Of a DNA stretch of 64,000 nt, positions 15,843-25,967 are shown one piece after another. The stretch spans positions 1-64,000 of the forward strand of contig CANGYQ010000006.1 of the NCBI GenBank assembly GCA_947458745.1, read 5' to 3'. The stretch comes from Bryobacteraceae bacterium. GTDB lineage: Bacteria; Acidobacteriota; Terriglobia; Bryobacterales; Bryobacteraceae. The number at the start of each line of letters is the position of its first letter. The stretch's first letter is position 1. The translations under genes were made by a program, and so were the position numbers. A model generated the notes under the pieces. It was not told where the DNA came from. It saw only the letters and a program-made list of their open reading frames with translations, and made no database searches.

Positions 15843-16250
15843 TCACAGCAGACGTTTCAGTTGGAACGAGACCTTGGGGGTGGGCCGCTGGTCAGCGTTG
15901 GCCCCGTTGATGGCGTCGATGGAGGCTTCACGTTCGCGCAGCAGGTCCATCACGCCGTCCTTTACCTTGCCGGTGAAGCGGATGCGGGCGATGTTGATCT
16001 GATTGCCGGCTTGTTCCGAACTGGCGACGACGAAGGTCAACAGGCCGTCGGCCACCAGACCTTGGACGATGGGGCTGCTTAAGTAGTCGCCATAGAGCTT
16101 GCCGCTGATCTTGCTGCCGGTCTGCACGATCTGAAAGGCGATGTCCTGCAGGTCCCCATTGCGCGCCGGGATGCGCCCGGTCCAGATGCCGGTGAGATCG
16201 TCGGCCCAAAGGGAAGCGGCACTGATGAGCAGTAGCAGCAGGGAGCGCAT
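15843..16250 (-). CDS. small secreted hypothetical protein
   Basis: 135 residues with a signal peptide (MRSLLLLLISAASLWA). The mature part DDLTGIWTGRIPARNGDLQDIAFQIVQTGSKISGKLYGDY resembles acidobacterial small beta-rich secreted proteins with a lipocalin-like opening (GIWTG...). It ends KVSFQLKRLL. ATG 16250 is chosen because it yields the signal peptide; the frame is open further upstream but antisense-like. It lies 16 bp after the DUF1552 gene and may be co-transcribed with it. Confidence 0.7.
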   Translation of the reverse strand: MRSLLLLLISAASLWADDLTGIWTGRIPARNGDLQDIAFQIVQTGSKISGKLYGDYLSSPIVQGLVADGLLTFVVASSEQAGNQINIARIRFTGKVKDGVMDLLREREASIDAINGANADQRPTPKVSFQLKRLL

Positions 16251-16266
16251 CGTGTTTCTCGCCGGC

Positions 16267-17619
16267 CTAGGCCAGTAGCCCGGCCAACGGGCCCGTGCTA
16301 TCGGCGAACCGCTCCACCGGCGTGCCAAAGGCGTCCAGCATGGAGACGTAGAGGTTAGCCAGCGGGCTGTCTTCAATGGAGACGATATGCTGGCCGCTCT
16401 GGATGCGCCCGCCGCCACGGCCGCCCAGGATGATGGGCAGGTTGTGCGGGTTGTGGCTGTTGCCGTCGCTCAACGCTGAGGCGAACATCACCATCGAATT
16501 GTCGAGCACCGTCGATTCGCCTTCCTTCATTTCGGCCAGGCGTCCCAACAGGTAAGCGTACTGCGCGACGTGCCAGCGGTTGATCAGGTGATACTGCCGC
16601 AGCTTGTCTTCTTCCTTCTGGTGGTGCGAGACATCGTGGTGCCCGGCGCTGACACCTTCCAGGAACCGGAAGCTGATGTTGCTGACCGAGTTGCCAAACA
16701 TGAAGGTGGCCACGCGCGTCGTGTCGGTCTGGAAGGCGACCGCGATCATGTCCATCATCAGACGGACGTGCTCGGCGTGATCTTTGGGACGCTCCACGGG
16801 GGCGGCCTTGGGGTCAAGCGTTGCCTTTGGCTTCCAGGTGCTCTTCTGCTCGCTGCCGGCGCGTTGCACGCGCTCCTCCAGCGATCGCATGACCGACAGA
16901 TACTCGTCGATACGGATCCGGTCCGCGGTGCCCACCTGGCCCCGCAGCTGCTTGGCGTCGCCCAACACGCGGTCCAGCAACAGCGCGTCCATCTTCGCGG
17001 CATCCACGGGTGTGCCGGAAGCGGCGCGGAACAACCGTTCATAGACGGAACGCGGGTTGATCTCACGCGCCAGCGGCGTTGATGGATTGGCCCACGCAAT
17101 GTGCGACCCATAGACACGGGTGTAACCCACCACCGCATCCACGCCAATGGCCACCGGCGTCACGCCTAGTTCAAGCGATGGCAGCGGTGTTTGTCCGGCG
17201 GTGCGTTGGGCGGCCAACTGGTCTACTGAGATGCCGTTGGCCAAGTCCGCGCCTTGCGTCTTCTTGATGGTGGTGCAGGTGAGGATGGCCGCTTCTTTGA
17301 CGTAGTGGCCGTCACCGCTTTTTGCGCCTTCATTCCACAGGTTGGAGAACAGCGTGACGCGATCCTTCAGTGCGGCCAGTGGCTGAAGCGTTGGGGAGAG
17401 CTCGAAATCACGGCCCTTGCCTTTGGGCGTCCAGGCCGGGACGTTGACGCCGTTTGGCATGTAGAGCATCGCCATGCGCACCGGGTTAGCTGAGGCTCCG
17501 GTGGCGGCGGAGGCGGGAGCGGCCTTCATGGCTTCCAGCCACGGCAAGCCCAGCGCAACGCCCGCGCCCTGCAGCACTGACCTTCGTGATAGTTCGAGAC
17601 GGTTCTTCATGCTGGCCAT
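16267..17619 (-). CDS. DUF1552 family protein (exported)
   Basis: 450 residues. A twin-arginine-like leader (LSRRSVLQGAGVALGLPWLEAM) is followed by the DUF1552 body: RMAMLYMPNGVNVPAWTPKGKGRDFELSPTL near the N-terminus, then ISVDQLAAQR and FMFGNSVSNISFRFLEG. These proteins occur in planctomycetes and acidobacteria, nearly always next to a DUF1592-type c-type cytochrome, as here. The function is not established; the fold has alkaline-phosphatase/sulfatase-like features. Its start overlaps the stop of the cytochrome gene as TAATG. Confidence 0.9.
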   Translation of the reverse strand: MASMKNRLELSRRSVLQGAGVALGLPWLEAMKAAPASAATGASANPVRMAMLYMPNGVNVPAWTPKGKGRDFELSPTLQPLAALKDRVTLFSNLWNEGAKSGDGHYVKEAAILTCTTIKKTQGADLANGISVDQLAAQRTAGQTPLPSLELGVTPVAIGVDAVVGYTRVYGSHIAWANPSTPLAREINPRSVYERLFRAASGTPVDAAKMDALLLDRVLGDAKQLRGQVGTADRIRIDEYLSVMRSLEERVQRAGSEQKSTWKPKATLDPKAAPVERPKDHAEHVRLMMDMIAVAFQTDTTRVATFMFGNSVSNISFRFLEGVSAGHHDVSHHQKEEDKLRQYHLINRWHVAQYAYLLGRLAEMKEGESTVLDNSMVMFASALSDGNSHNPHNLPIILGGRGGGRIQSGQHIVSIEDSPLANLYVSMLDAFGTPVERFADSTGPLAGLLA

Positions 17620-19565
17620 TACTCCTTGCGCTCTCCCGGCCGCTGAAGCGCGGCCACCTTCGTTGGAACCGGCACCGCCGATGGTTTTGCCACGGGCAGC
17701 GGTGCTTGATACCGGAACGGAACACTCAGCACAATCGCTTCCACCAGCGCTTGTGCCCGGTAACCATTATTTCTCACTTCTTCGACAATGGCGTCGACGG
17801 TGCAAGAATCTTCCAGCGTCAGGCCGCGACCGAGGGCGAAGCCCAGCATCTTATTGGTGAGGTTGCGCACAAACAGATCCTTGCGGTCCAGCAGCACCTT
17901 GCGCAGTTCGCCGGAGCCCTTGAAGTGCACGGGGCCCAGGTCGCCGGAGTTGTCGATGGGCTGGCCGGCGTCCTCGGTCCGCCAGCGTCCGATGACGTCG
18001 TAGTTCTCGAGCGCAAAGCCCAGCCCGTCCATCCGGCTGTGGCAACTGGCACAGACCGCGTTGGCGCGATGATCGGCCAAGCGCTGGCGCATGGTCCGGT
18101 TGGCCGCGCCAGCCTTGGCTTCTTCCAGCGCCGGAACATTGGGCGGCGGCGGGGGCGGGGGAGTGCCCAGCATGGCATCGAGAATCCAGGCTCCGCGCAG
18201 CACTGGGCTGGTGCGGTACGGGTAAGACGACACGGCCATGATGGCGGGCATGCCCAGGATGCCGCCGCGATTACTGTTAGGCGGCAGTTCCATCCAGCGC
18301 GGTTGCTTGGAGGCGTCGCGCGGCACGGGCAGCTTCACTTCATAGAGCTTGGCCAGATTGCTGGTGCCGATGGTGTGCGTGGAATCGATCAGGTCCAGCA
18401 CGGGCAGATCCCGCGTCAGCAACTCACGAAAGAACAGCACCGGTTGCAGGCGAATGTCACTGCGCAGCTCCTCATCGTTGTCGAACATGGGGTAGAGCTT
18501 GGGGTCCGGCTTCTTGGTGCCGACGAGATCCCGTGTGCCTAGCCATTGTTCGATGAAGCGTTGGGCGAAGCCGAGCGAGCGGTCATTGCGGAGCATGCGG
18601 CCCACGAGGGACTTGAGCACGGCGGGTTCGCGCAGTTTGCCGGAGGCTGCCGCGTCCAGCAATAACTCATCGGGCATGCTGCCCCACAAGAAGTACGACA
18701 GGCGGGAGGCCAACTGATAGTCGCCGACAGGTTGGACGGCTGCCGTCCGGTTGGGCGGCTCCACGCGGAAGAGGAACTTGGGCGAGACCAGCACGCCACG
18801 GATCGCAAAAAACACCGCTTCCTCATACTCGCGCCCTTGCTTCCGGGCCGCATTGAAGAGGCCGACGTAGAGTGCCACATCGGCTGCTGGCACGGGTTGC
18901 CGGAACGCCCGAGGCAGCAACGCTTCCAGGATCTTGCGGGCGGCCTGCTCCTCGCTGACGCCGGGGCCGGGTTTGGCGATCAGAAGCTTCTGGCGGGACT
19001 TGAATTCTTTGGCCGCAAAGTCCGTGGCGAACTTGGCGGCCTCCATGTACTTCTCCGAATGGATGGGCGACAGGAATAGCGTCTCTGCGGCGTTGTCGAA
19101 CCCCTCGCCACCACCGCCATCAGCCGGCAAGGCGGATCCGATGTCCAGGTGAATGTCCAGCAGGTCGCGAATGGTGGCTGAGTACTCATCGCGATTGAGG
19201 CGACGAATGGGAGCCGGGCCGGGCTTGATGCCACCGGCGCAGGCGGCTGCGCGCAACGCTTGCGTGGCCCATTGCGAGAACTGCTCCAGTTCGTCCACGG
19301 TGGGCTTGGGCGCGCCCTTGGGCGGCATCTCACCGTTGTGGACGCGACGCGCCATGGAGCCCCATTTCGCGGCCTCTGCCTTCAGGCTGGCGGGCGTCGA
19401 GACGCGGTCCAGATGGAAGCCGCCGACGGGGGAACTGCCTTGGTGGCAGGCTTGGCAATAGGTCTTCAGGAAGCTCTGCGACCGGGCGAAGCCTTGATCT
19501 TGCGCGTAGACCGGCGCAGCACATCCAAGCAGAACAGCAAGCGGAATGGCGCAGCGCAATCTCAT
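17619..19565 (-). CDS. DUF1592/DUF1588/DUF1587/DUF1585-type cytochrome c protein
   Basis: 648 residues with a signal peptide (MRLRCAIPLAVLLGCAAPVYA). A heme-binding CQACH (Cys37, Cys40, His41) opens the protein in the Planctomycete-cytochrome style, and a second CASCH occurs at about residue 505 before the DUF1588/DUF1585 end. The central part holds LNRDEYSATIRDLLDI (DUF1587) and SRLSYFLWGSMPDELL (DUF1592). It is likely an exported c-type cytochrome tied to oxidation of large substrates, with DUF1552 as partner; the reaction is unknown. ATG 19565 gives the signal peptide. Confidence 0.9.
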   Translation of the reverse strand: MRLRCAIPLAVLLGCAAPVYAQDQGFARSQSFLKTYCQACHQGSSPVGGFHLDRVSTPASLKAEAAKWGSMARRVHNGEMPPKGAPKPTVDELEQFSQWATQALRAAACAGGIKPGPAPIRRLNRDEYSATIRDLLDIHLDIGSALPADGGGGEGFDNAAETLFLSPIHSEKYMEAAKFATDFAAKEFKSRQKLLIAKPGPGVSEEQAARKILEALLPRAFRQPVPAADVALYVGLFNAARKQGREYEEAVFFAIRGVLVSPKFLFRVEPPNRTAAVQPVGDYQLASRLSYFLWGSMPDELLLDAAASGKLREPAVLKSLVGRMLRNDRSLGFAQRFIEQWLGTRDLVGTKKPDPKLYPMFDNDEELRSDIRLQPVLFFRELLTRDLPVLDLIDSTHTIGTSNLAKLYEVKLPVPRDASKQPRWMELPPNSNRGGILGMPAIMAVSSYPYRTSPVLRGAWILDAMLGTPPPPPPPNVPALEEAKAGAANRTMRQRLADHRANAVCASCHSRMDGLGFALENYDVIGRWRTEDAGQPIDNSGDLGPVHFKGSGELRKVLLDRKDLFVRNLTNKMLGFALGRGLTLEDSCTVDAIVEEVRNNGYRAQALVEAIVLSVPFRYQAPLPVAKPSAVPVPTKVAALQRPGERKE

Positions 19566-19653
19566 GAGGCTTACGCAGAGTTTATCGCGGCGCGGTCCTG
19601 CCCGGAAGAGCGCACCCGTAAATGCCTGCACCGCTGGCTGACCGGGGTCCGCT

Positions 19654-20166
19654 TTAGCGGCGTCGCCGGAGCAGGAGGCCTATGGCGCACAGGCCCGTGC
19701 CGATCAGCGCCAAACTAACTGGCTCCGGTACCGGGCCGGCTTGGGCATCCAGATTGATCGCGGCCATCTGCGCCCCAAGATGCTGGCCCCGATCACCGCC
19801 AGAGCGCGTCGAGCCTGATCCGCCAGCCCACAGGGCCTCATGGGACTCCGGGTTGTACGCGCCCGCGCATTTGTAGAATTCATGGCGGCGGACGATAGAG
19901 ACCGCCGAAGTTGTGCCATAACGGTGGTGCGTTCCACCAAAGGTGTAACGTACGTCGGTCGCTGTCGGGCCGTCCAGTTCGCTCTCAAGACCATGCGTAA
20001 GGTGTCCGGTATCATTGTAGGCGTCAAAGTTAGACAGGGCACTCCATAGTGGGCCGCTGCCCGCGGTTGACGCGAGTGCAAACAGCAGCAACGCGGTGCC
20101 GGCGGCTTTGGTTGTGTAGTGGCATGCACGCCGTACGCCGGATGATTCTGATCGGATGGATTGCAT
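19654..20166 (-). CDS. PEP-CTERM sorted exported protein (possibly shortened)
   Basis: 170 residues. A long N-terminal signal peptide ends near ALASTAGSGP. The C-terminus is a textbook PEP-CTERM sorting signal: VPEP at its start, a hydrophobic helix (VSLALIGTGLCAIGLLL) and terminal RRRR. It would be processed by an exosortase and kept at the surface. A GAGG ribosome-binding site lies seven bases before the ATG. The middle (ELDGPTATDVRYTFGGTHHRYGT) resembles longer acidobacterial PEP-CTERM proteins, and the segment before the VPEP is low in complexity, so an internal deletion is possible. Confidence 0.75.
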   Translation of the reverse strand: MQSIRSESSGVRRACHYTTKAAGTALLLFALASTAGSGPLWSALSNFDAYNDTGHLTHGLESELDGPTATDVRYTFGGTHHRYGTTSAVSIVRRHEFYKCAGAYNPESHEALWAGGSGSTRSGGDRGQHLGAQMAAINLDAQAGPVPEPVSLALIGTGLCAIGLLLRRRR

Positions 20167-20313
20167 AGAGAGCCTCGGTCGTATAGGGCGGAGTATCTTG
20201 CTCTATGATAGAGGCGGACAGGAAAATATCTGCGGGTATCTGGTGAGCCATTTGACCTAAGGTGGCACAACGTACGCTCCAAGCCGCGCCCGGGAGCGGC
20301 CTGGCTGGCGGCC

Positions 20314-20721
20314 GTGCTGCTGCTCACCTGCTGCGGGGGCGTCCGGACAGTGGCGCCCACGGTAGCTCGTAGCACCGCTGCGATCCCAGTGGAGGCCAAC
20401 GTGACGAATCCCCACGCAGAGCAGGCAGGCGACAGCAGGTTGGTTAAGGGACCGGTCTTCCTGGAGTCGGTGAAGCAGTCCGTCGGAGCAGGGAACGCCC
20501 GCCGGGTGCTGATCACCGGGTCGCTTCCAAGCCCCTGCCACCAACTGCGAGTGCGTATCCCGTCACGTGCTGCCGCTGACGGCGTCTGGACGGTGGAAGC
20601 CTGGTCGGTGGCTGATCCTGTTGCGGTGTGTGCTCAGGTGCTGCAGCCGTTTGCGGTGGAGGTGATGGTGCCGGAGGCAGCCGCGCGGCTCCGCGTGAAT
20701 GAGCAGGCAGCGCTCGACTAG
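20314..20721 (+). CDS. putative lipoprotein with a missing canonical start
   Basis: The frame from GTG 20314 gives 135 residues starting MLLLTCCGGVRT. A coherent mature domain follows: VLITGSLPSPCHQLRVRI, AVCAQVLQPFAVEV and a final LRVNEQ. In-frame sequence upstream reads RSKPRPGAAWLAAVLLLTCC, a good lipoprotein signal peptide, but it has no ATG, GTG or TTG before the stops at 20206-20211. The best-placed codon is a GTA at 20272, six bases after AGGTGG. Either a start codon was lost (GTG to GTA) or the protein begins at the weak GTG. The family is unknown. Confidence 0.5.
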   Translation: MLLLTCCGGVRTVAPTVARSTAAIPVEANVTNPHAEQAGDSRLVKGPVFLESVKQSVGAGNARRVLITGSLPSPCHQLRVRIPSRAAADGVWTVEAWSVADPVAVCAQVLQPFAVEVMVPEAAARLRVNEQAALD

Positions 20722-20885
20722 TGTCCTGACCCCGAAGTTCGCGCAACAACGGAAGTATGGTTCCGGCGGGTCTGCTAGGCCGAGGTTGAAGGAATTGGGT
20801 TTTGGTAGATTTGCGGTGTGGCTCTTCAGGCTCTCCCTCCACCCCTGAAAGCCCCCCACCACGCGCGACTGCCCGCCAACCAACC

Positions 20886-21776
20886 ATGAAGCTCCTGCTC
20901 TGCACGAAGAACGATTTATTCGGCGCCGTGATCCTGAACTATCTGCTGCCGGAGCTCCGGGGCCACGAGATCAGGGTCCTGCTGTCGGACAAAGCACGCA
21001 GCGGCGAAGACACAATCCCCGAACTGCGCGCCGAGAAATTTCTCGAACGCGAATATCCGCTCGACCATTTCTTTGCATCCCTCGACCGCGAAGCGACCAC
21101 CGGGCAATGGCTCACCTTCAACGCCCTCGCCGCAACATTCGGCGTACCGATCCAGCGGGAGTATGCCATCAACGGCCGCGAGAGCACACTGCGGCTCACC
21201 ACCTGGGCCCCGGACCTGATCCTCAGTGCCCGCTTTAGCTTGATCTTCAAACCGCACATCCTGGCTCTTGCACGGCGCGGCGCCTACAACGTCCATCCCG
21301 GAGTCCTGCCCGGCTACGCGGGAGTGATGGCCCCGTTGCGGGCGGTGTGGAATGGGGAGGCGCGTTTGGGCTGTACGGTACACGTCCTTGACCAGGGAAT
21401 CGACACGGGCCCGGTCTATTCGATCTCCCATCTTTCAGCGACCCCGGGCCGGGCGGTCCAATCCTACATCCCTGACCTGTACCGGCTGGGCATTGACAGT
21501 CTTCTTGAGTTGGTGAAGTCCATCGAACGCGGCCACCGTCCCGCCGTGGTACCGCAAGACACCTCCGCCTTCCGCTACTTCCGCCCGCCCACCGCCGAGG
21601 AGTACCGCGCGGGCCGCGCGAAGAACATCCCATTGTTCGACCTCGACGATTACTCAAAGATACTGCGGCAATTTCTCCCCGCCCATGCCGCCAATGAAAC
21701 CAGACATCGAACCGATCGGTCGAATTTGGAATCGCTGCTGAGCCAGCACTTGAAGCAAGGCACCGCGCCGCTCTGA
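20886..21776 (+). CDS. formyltransferase (Formyl_trans_N type)
   Basis: 296 residues starting at ATG 20886. The formyltransferase core is clear: NVHPGVLPGYAGVMAPLRAVWNGE supplies Asn135 and His137, and GIDTGPV supplies Asp173, matching the Asn-His-Asp triad of folate-dependent formyltransferases. It is longer than a GART enzyme and lacks the C-terminal OB domain of a standard methionyl-tRNA formyltransferase. I therefore suspect a small-molecule or nucleotide-sugar amine formyltransferase. The C-terminus ends in a hydrophilic tail of about 40 residues. No sugar-nucleotide genes are adjacent, so the substrate stays open. Confidence 0.78.
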   Translation: MKLLLCTKNDLFGAVILNYLLPELRGHEIRVLLSDKARSGEDTIPELRAEKFLEREYPLDHFFASLDREATTGQWLTFNALAATFGVPIQREYAINGRESTLRLTTWAPDLILSARFSLIFKPHILALARRGAYNVHPGVLPGYAGVMAPLRAVWNGEARLGCTVHVLDQGIDTGPVYSISHLSATPGRAVQSYIPDLYRLGIDSLLELVKSIERGHRPAVVPQDTSAFRYFRPPTAEEYRAGRAKNIPLFDLDDYSKILRQFLPAHAANETRHRTDRSNLESLLSQHLKQGTAPL

Positions 21777-21891
21777 GCTGGTCTGCGCAGGGGCTCGACG
21801 AGTTCGACCGCTACTGATCCAAGCGGCAGTCCCGGCTGTGGGCGAGCAACTTATACGCGCCGCGATCCCGCCGTGAAGTGCGTGCGTTTGG

Positions 21892-22134
21892 CTAGGAGAT
21901 GGCGGTGCCCGGAGGGCCGATATCAACCGGCTGATCCACTGAGACGTCAGCAACGCCGGCGATTCCGCGAAACTCGTCCGCTTTCGAAGCCGGACCTGAC
22001 CCCGTGATCGACCCTACAAACTCCAGCACCTGCTGGACATCGAATCCGGCTGCACGCAGATCCTGCGCCACGTGTTCGATGGGGCGAGTGCCTGTCGTTG
22101 TGATGACGAGAGACTGAATGAATTGATCGGGCAC
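21892..22134 (-). CDS. small hypothetical protein next to the subtilase (I9-inhibitor-like)
   Basis: About 80 residues starting MPDQFIQSLVITTTGTRPIEHVAQDLRAAGFDVQQVLEFVGSITGSGP. GTG 22134 is preferred over GTG 22146 because GAGG lies six bases upstream of it. The pattern (a beta-alpha-beta unit, then VADVSVDQPVDIGPP at the end) resembles short propeptide/inhibitor-I9-like proteins that recur next to S8 peptidases. It sits 147 bp downstream of the subtilase stop on the same strand. A role as chaperone or inhibitor of the protease is inference. Confidence 0.6.
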   Translation of the reverse strand: MPDQFIQSLVITTTGTRPIEHVAQDLRAAGFDVQQVLEFVGSITGSGPASKADEFRGIAGVADVSVDQPVDIGPPGTAIS

Positions 22135-22281
22135 CGGTGACCTCACTATCTTCTACAACTCTCGCACCGGGCGGCGCGGTTGGCAATGCGAATGGATTGG
22201 GCTTCAGCCCGAGGGCCGCGCGTCCGCGCCGGTGCCACGGTTGAAGCGGCGAAGTGACACAGGCGCGACGCATGAGCGCCG

Positions 22282-23598
22282 CTACGGCGCCTGCACCAAG
22301 CCCGCACCGACGTCGCTTGCGGGGAAGGGAAGTGCTCGAACGCTGGCCAGCAGCCGGGCTCGCAGGGCCGCTCCGCGCAAGGCGGGGCTACTTTGCGCCC
22401 AGAGGGCGGCGCATCCGGCGACGTGGGGCGTCGCCATGCTGGTGCCACTAAGGGTGCTGTGCGTCACCGGACGCTTGTAGGACGACAATACTCCCGATCC
22501 GGGTCCGGCGAGATCAACTTTCTGACCGTCCGAGAACACAGACACCTGCATCGCGCTGGTGACGGACCCGACTGAGACCACGGTGGGTGAGTTGGCCGGT
22601 GACCCGGCCGCATTGATCACCGAAGGCCGGTAGCTGGAGTTGCCCGCCGCGGCGATGATCAGGCAGCCATTGGCCATGGCCGCTGTGCCCGCATTGGTGT
22701 AGGACGGCTGCACCGGCGACCCGGCGGCACCCAGGGACATCGAGATGACGGCGCAGCGGTTGGCGATCGCCCAGTTTATGCCGGCCAGGCTTTGCGCCTG
22801 CGTGCCGCCGCCCGAGTTGTTCAATACCTTGCCGACGTGCAGCAGAGACCGTGGGGCGATACCGTAGCGGGGAGTGGGTCCGGCAGGGGCCAGCGGACCG
22901 CAGGCGGTGCCCGCCGTGTGCGTGCCATGGCCATGCAGATCCATCACGGGCTGGCCGACAAAGGTGGCTGACACAATGGGCCGGCCCGCGAAGTCCGGAT
23001 GGCCGAGGTCGAACCCGGTGTCGAGGATCGCCACCTTTATGCCCCGGCCGTCGAAGCGGCTGGCCGGGGCTCGAGTGGCGCTGAGGCCCCAGGTGACGCC
23101 TGCCACCAGCGGCTCCGAGACCGGAGCGTCGGGGCTACGTATCGCGTCAGGCTCGGACTCCTCCGCCTCCTCCAGCAGGTCGTCATAAACGAACTGCAAC
23201 GCCCGCATGGCACCGCGCAGGTAGTCGCGAGGATTCACGTGAGACGAGAAGACAAAGTACTCAGGATCAATCGATTCGACGGTTTCATCGTCGGCCGCCG
23301 CCGCCGTCATCAGGTTCCGCGTCGCCGCCGCTTCGCCGCTCATCACCGCGACGCCGATCTCCGGGAAGCTGAGCACGTCCACCGCGGCCGCATCTTGCAT
23401 GTTCACCGCCTGTTCGGCGAAATCCCGGGCGTCGGCCATTTGGAAGCTGTGCCGCGCTTGCAGGTTCTTCACCCCGGTCTCCAGGCCACCTTCCTTGAAG
23501 GTGATCAGGTAGCGGCCCGTCTGGGACGTATCGCCGCCGCGTTCCAGGGCGGCCAATAACAGCTCATCCATGGTGGCACTCAGTTGTAAATCAGCCAA
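22282..23598 (-). CDS. S8-family subtilisin-like serine protease
   Basis: 438 residues from TTG 23598. The start is fixed by a strong ribosome-binding site, GGGAGGAG, six bases upstream; in-frame ATGs at 23685 and 23571 have none. The catalytic triad is complete: Asp193 in VAILDTGFDLGHPDF, His224 in HGHGTHTAG and Ser387 in LSGTSMATPHVAG, with the oxyanion Asn320 in AAAGNSS. Residues 1-170 form a propeptide-like region (YLITFKEGGLETGVKNLQ). No signal peptide is visible at the TTG start, so the protein may be intracellular or exported by another route. The last residues are ASDVGAGLVQAP. A small I9-like gene follows. Confidence 0.88.
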   Translation of the reverse strand: MADLQLSATMDELLLAALERGGDTSQTGRYLITFKEGGLETGVKNLQARHSFQMADARDFAEQAVNMQDAAAVDVLSFPEIGVAVMSGEAAATRNLMTAAAADDETVESIDPEYFVFSSHVNPRDYLRGAMRALQFVYDDLLEEAEESEPDAIRSPDAPVSEPLVAGVTWGLSATRAPASRFDGRGIKVAILDTGFDLGHPDFAGRPIVSATFVGQPVMDLHGHGTHTAGTACGPLAPAGPTPRYGIAPRSLLHVGKVLNNSGGGTQAQSLAGINWAIANRCAVISMSLGAAGSPVQPSYTNAGTAAMANGCLIIAAAGNSSYRPSVINAAGSPANSPTVVSVGSVTSAMQVSVFSDGQKVDLAGPGSGVLSSYKRPVTHSTLSGTSMATPHVAGCAALWAQSSPALRGAALRARLLASVRALPFPASDVGAGLVQAP

Positions 23599-23929
23599 TG
23601 TGGTCTCCTCCCAAGCACCCGGCAACCGGTGGAGAGCGTCTGGCGTAGGCTCTCTACCCCCGGGTCTGACGCAGGGTAGTGCCATGTTCACGCCGTGCGT
23701 TTCAATTTCATGACGAAACGACGCGGCCAGTGACGTTGGCTCGGCCCGCGGGCTCCGCCGGATGCGGCACCAAGAGAGCACAGAAAAAGCACGGCAAAGC
23801 GGCAGGTTGCTCTAAATCACAGACAGATGAGGGTGAAAAGATTTGCGCGTTGAGTGAACGAGCGTGCGGTTTTTAGCAAGCCTTTGGGGGAAGACCTGTG
23901 AATGTGGGGAAGGAAGGGAAGGACTAAAA
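23599..23929. other. gene-poor stretch between subtilase and tRNA-Pro
   Basis: About 330 bp with no convincing coding frame. It must contain the promoter of the minus-strand subtilase, but I see no clear -35/-10 pair. No repeat, hairpin with a U-tract or RNA gene was recognised. The part near 23880-23930 is purine-rich (many GGAAGG runs). Confidence 0.4.
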
Positions 23930-24007
23930 TGGTCGGGCCGGCGAGATTTGAACTCGCGACCTCTTGCACCCCAAGCAAGCGCGCTAGCCAGGCTGCGCTA
24001 CGGCCCG
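23930..24007 (-). tRNA. tRNA-Pro (anticodon GGG)
   Basis: The reverse strand folds into a full cloverleaf of 78 nt including an encoded 3' CCA. The acceptor stem is CGGGCCG with CGGCCCG. The anticodon stem CTTGC/GCAAG encloses the loop TTGGGGT, giving anticodon GGG. The T arm GCGAG-TTCGAAT-CTCGC is canonical, and the D arm carries the usual GCGCAGCCTGGCTAGCGC. It reads CCC and CCU proline codons. Confidence 0.96.
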
Positions 24008-24048
24008 ATCAACCGTAAAACTCTATTGTACCGCACTGAAGCTGTGAG

Positions 24049-24073
24049 CCGGGTAGTTTTCTTGGCTACCCGG
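24049..24073. terminator. hairpin downstream of the ATP synthase operon
   Basis: Perfect 8-bp inverted repeat CCGGGTAG (24049-24056) and CTACCCGG (24066-24073) with a 9-nt loop, 24 bp past the atpC stop. There is no U-tract on the minus strand, so it is a weak or Rho-assisted terminator at best. Confidence 0.4.
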
Positions 24074-24096
24074 TAACAGCCAACTCAAGGGGGAGT

Positions 24097-24501
24097 TTAG
24101 GTGCGGTTCTTGGCGGCGGCCAAGCGAGCCTCGGCTCGCTTTTGGGCCTTCACCGCTCGCGCCTTGTCTATGTCACTGACATCAATGCGGAGGCGTTCCA
24201 GGGCGCGGTCCAATGCCTTTTGGGCGCGGATGACGTCGATTTCGGTGGGGTTCTCCACCGCATCGGCCAATACCCGGACCCGGTCATTCAGCACTTCCAC
24301 CCAACCGTCGGTGATGAATAGCGATTCCGACTTACCACCGGTGGTGTAGGACAGGAGGCCCGCTGACAGGTCGGCGATGAGCGGGGCGTGCTGCGGCAGC
24401 AAGCCCAGATAGCCGTTCGAGGCCGGAATCTGGGCGTCCGAGACCTGCTCGTCCAGGATCGGCCGCTCCGGTGTCGCGATTTCGAGGCGGAAGGTCGCCA
24501 T
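24097..24501 (-). CDS. atpC: ATP synthase F1 epsilon subunit
   Basis: 134 residues, the usual length. The N-terminal beta domain MATFRLEIATPERPILDEQVSDAQIPASNGYLGLLPQHAPLIADLSAGLLSY is characteristic, and the C-terminal two-helix part (VIRAQKALDRALERLRIDVSDIDKARAVKAQKRAEARLAAAKNRT) is complete. Epsilon links F1 rotation to the c ring and can inhibit ATP hydrolysis. It is the last gene of the operon and begins 5 nt after atpD. Confidence 0.95.
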   Translation of the reverse strand: MATFRLEIATPERPILDEQVSDAQIPASNGYLGLLPQHAPLIADLSAGLLSYTTGGKSESLFITDGWVEVLNDRVRVLADAVENPTEIDVIRAQKALDRALERLRIDVSDIDKARAVKAQKRAEARLAAAKNRT

Positions 24502-24506
24502 GATGC

Positions 24507-25967
<1,461 letters not shown>

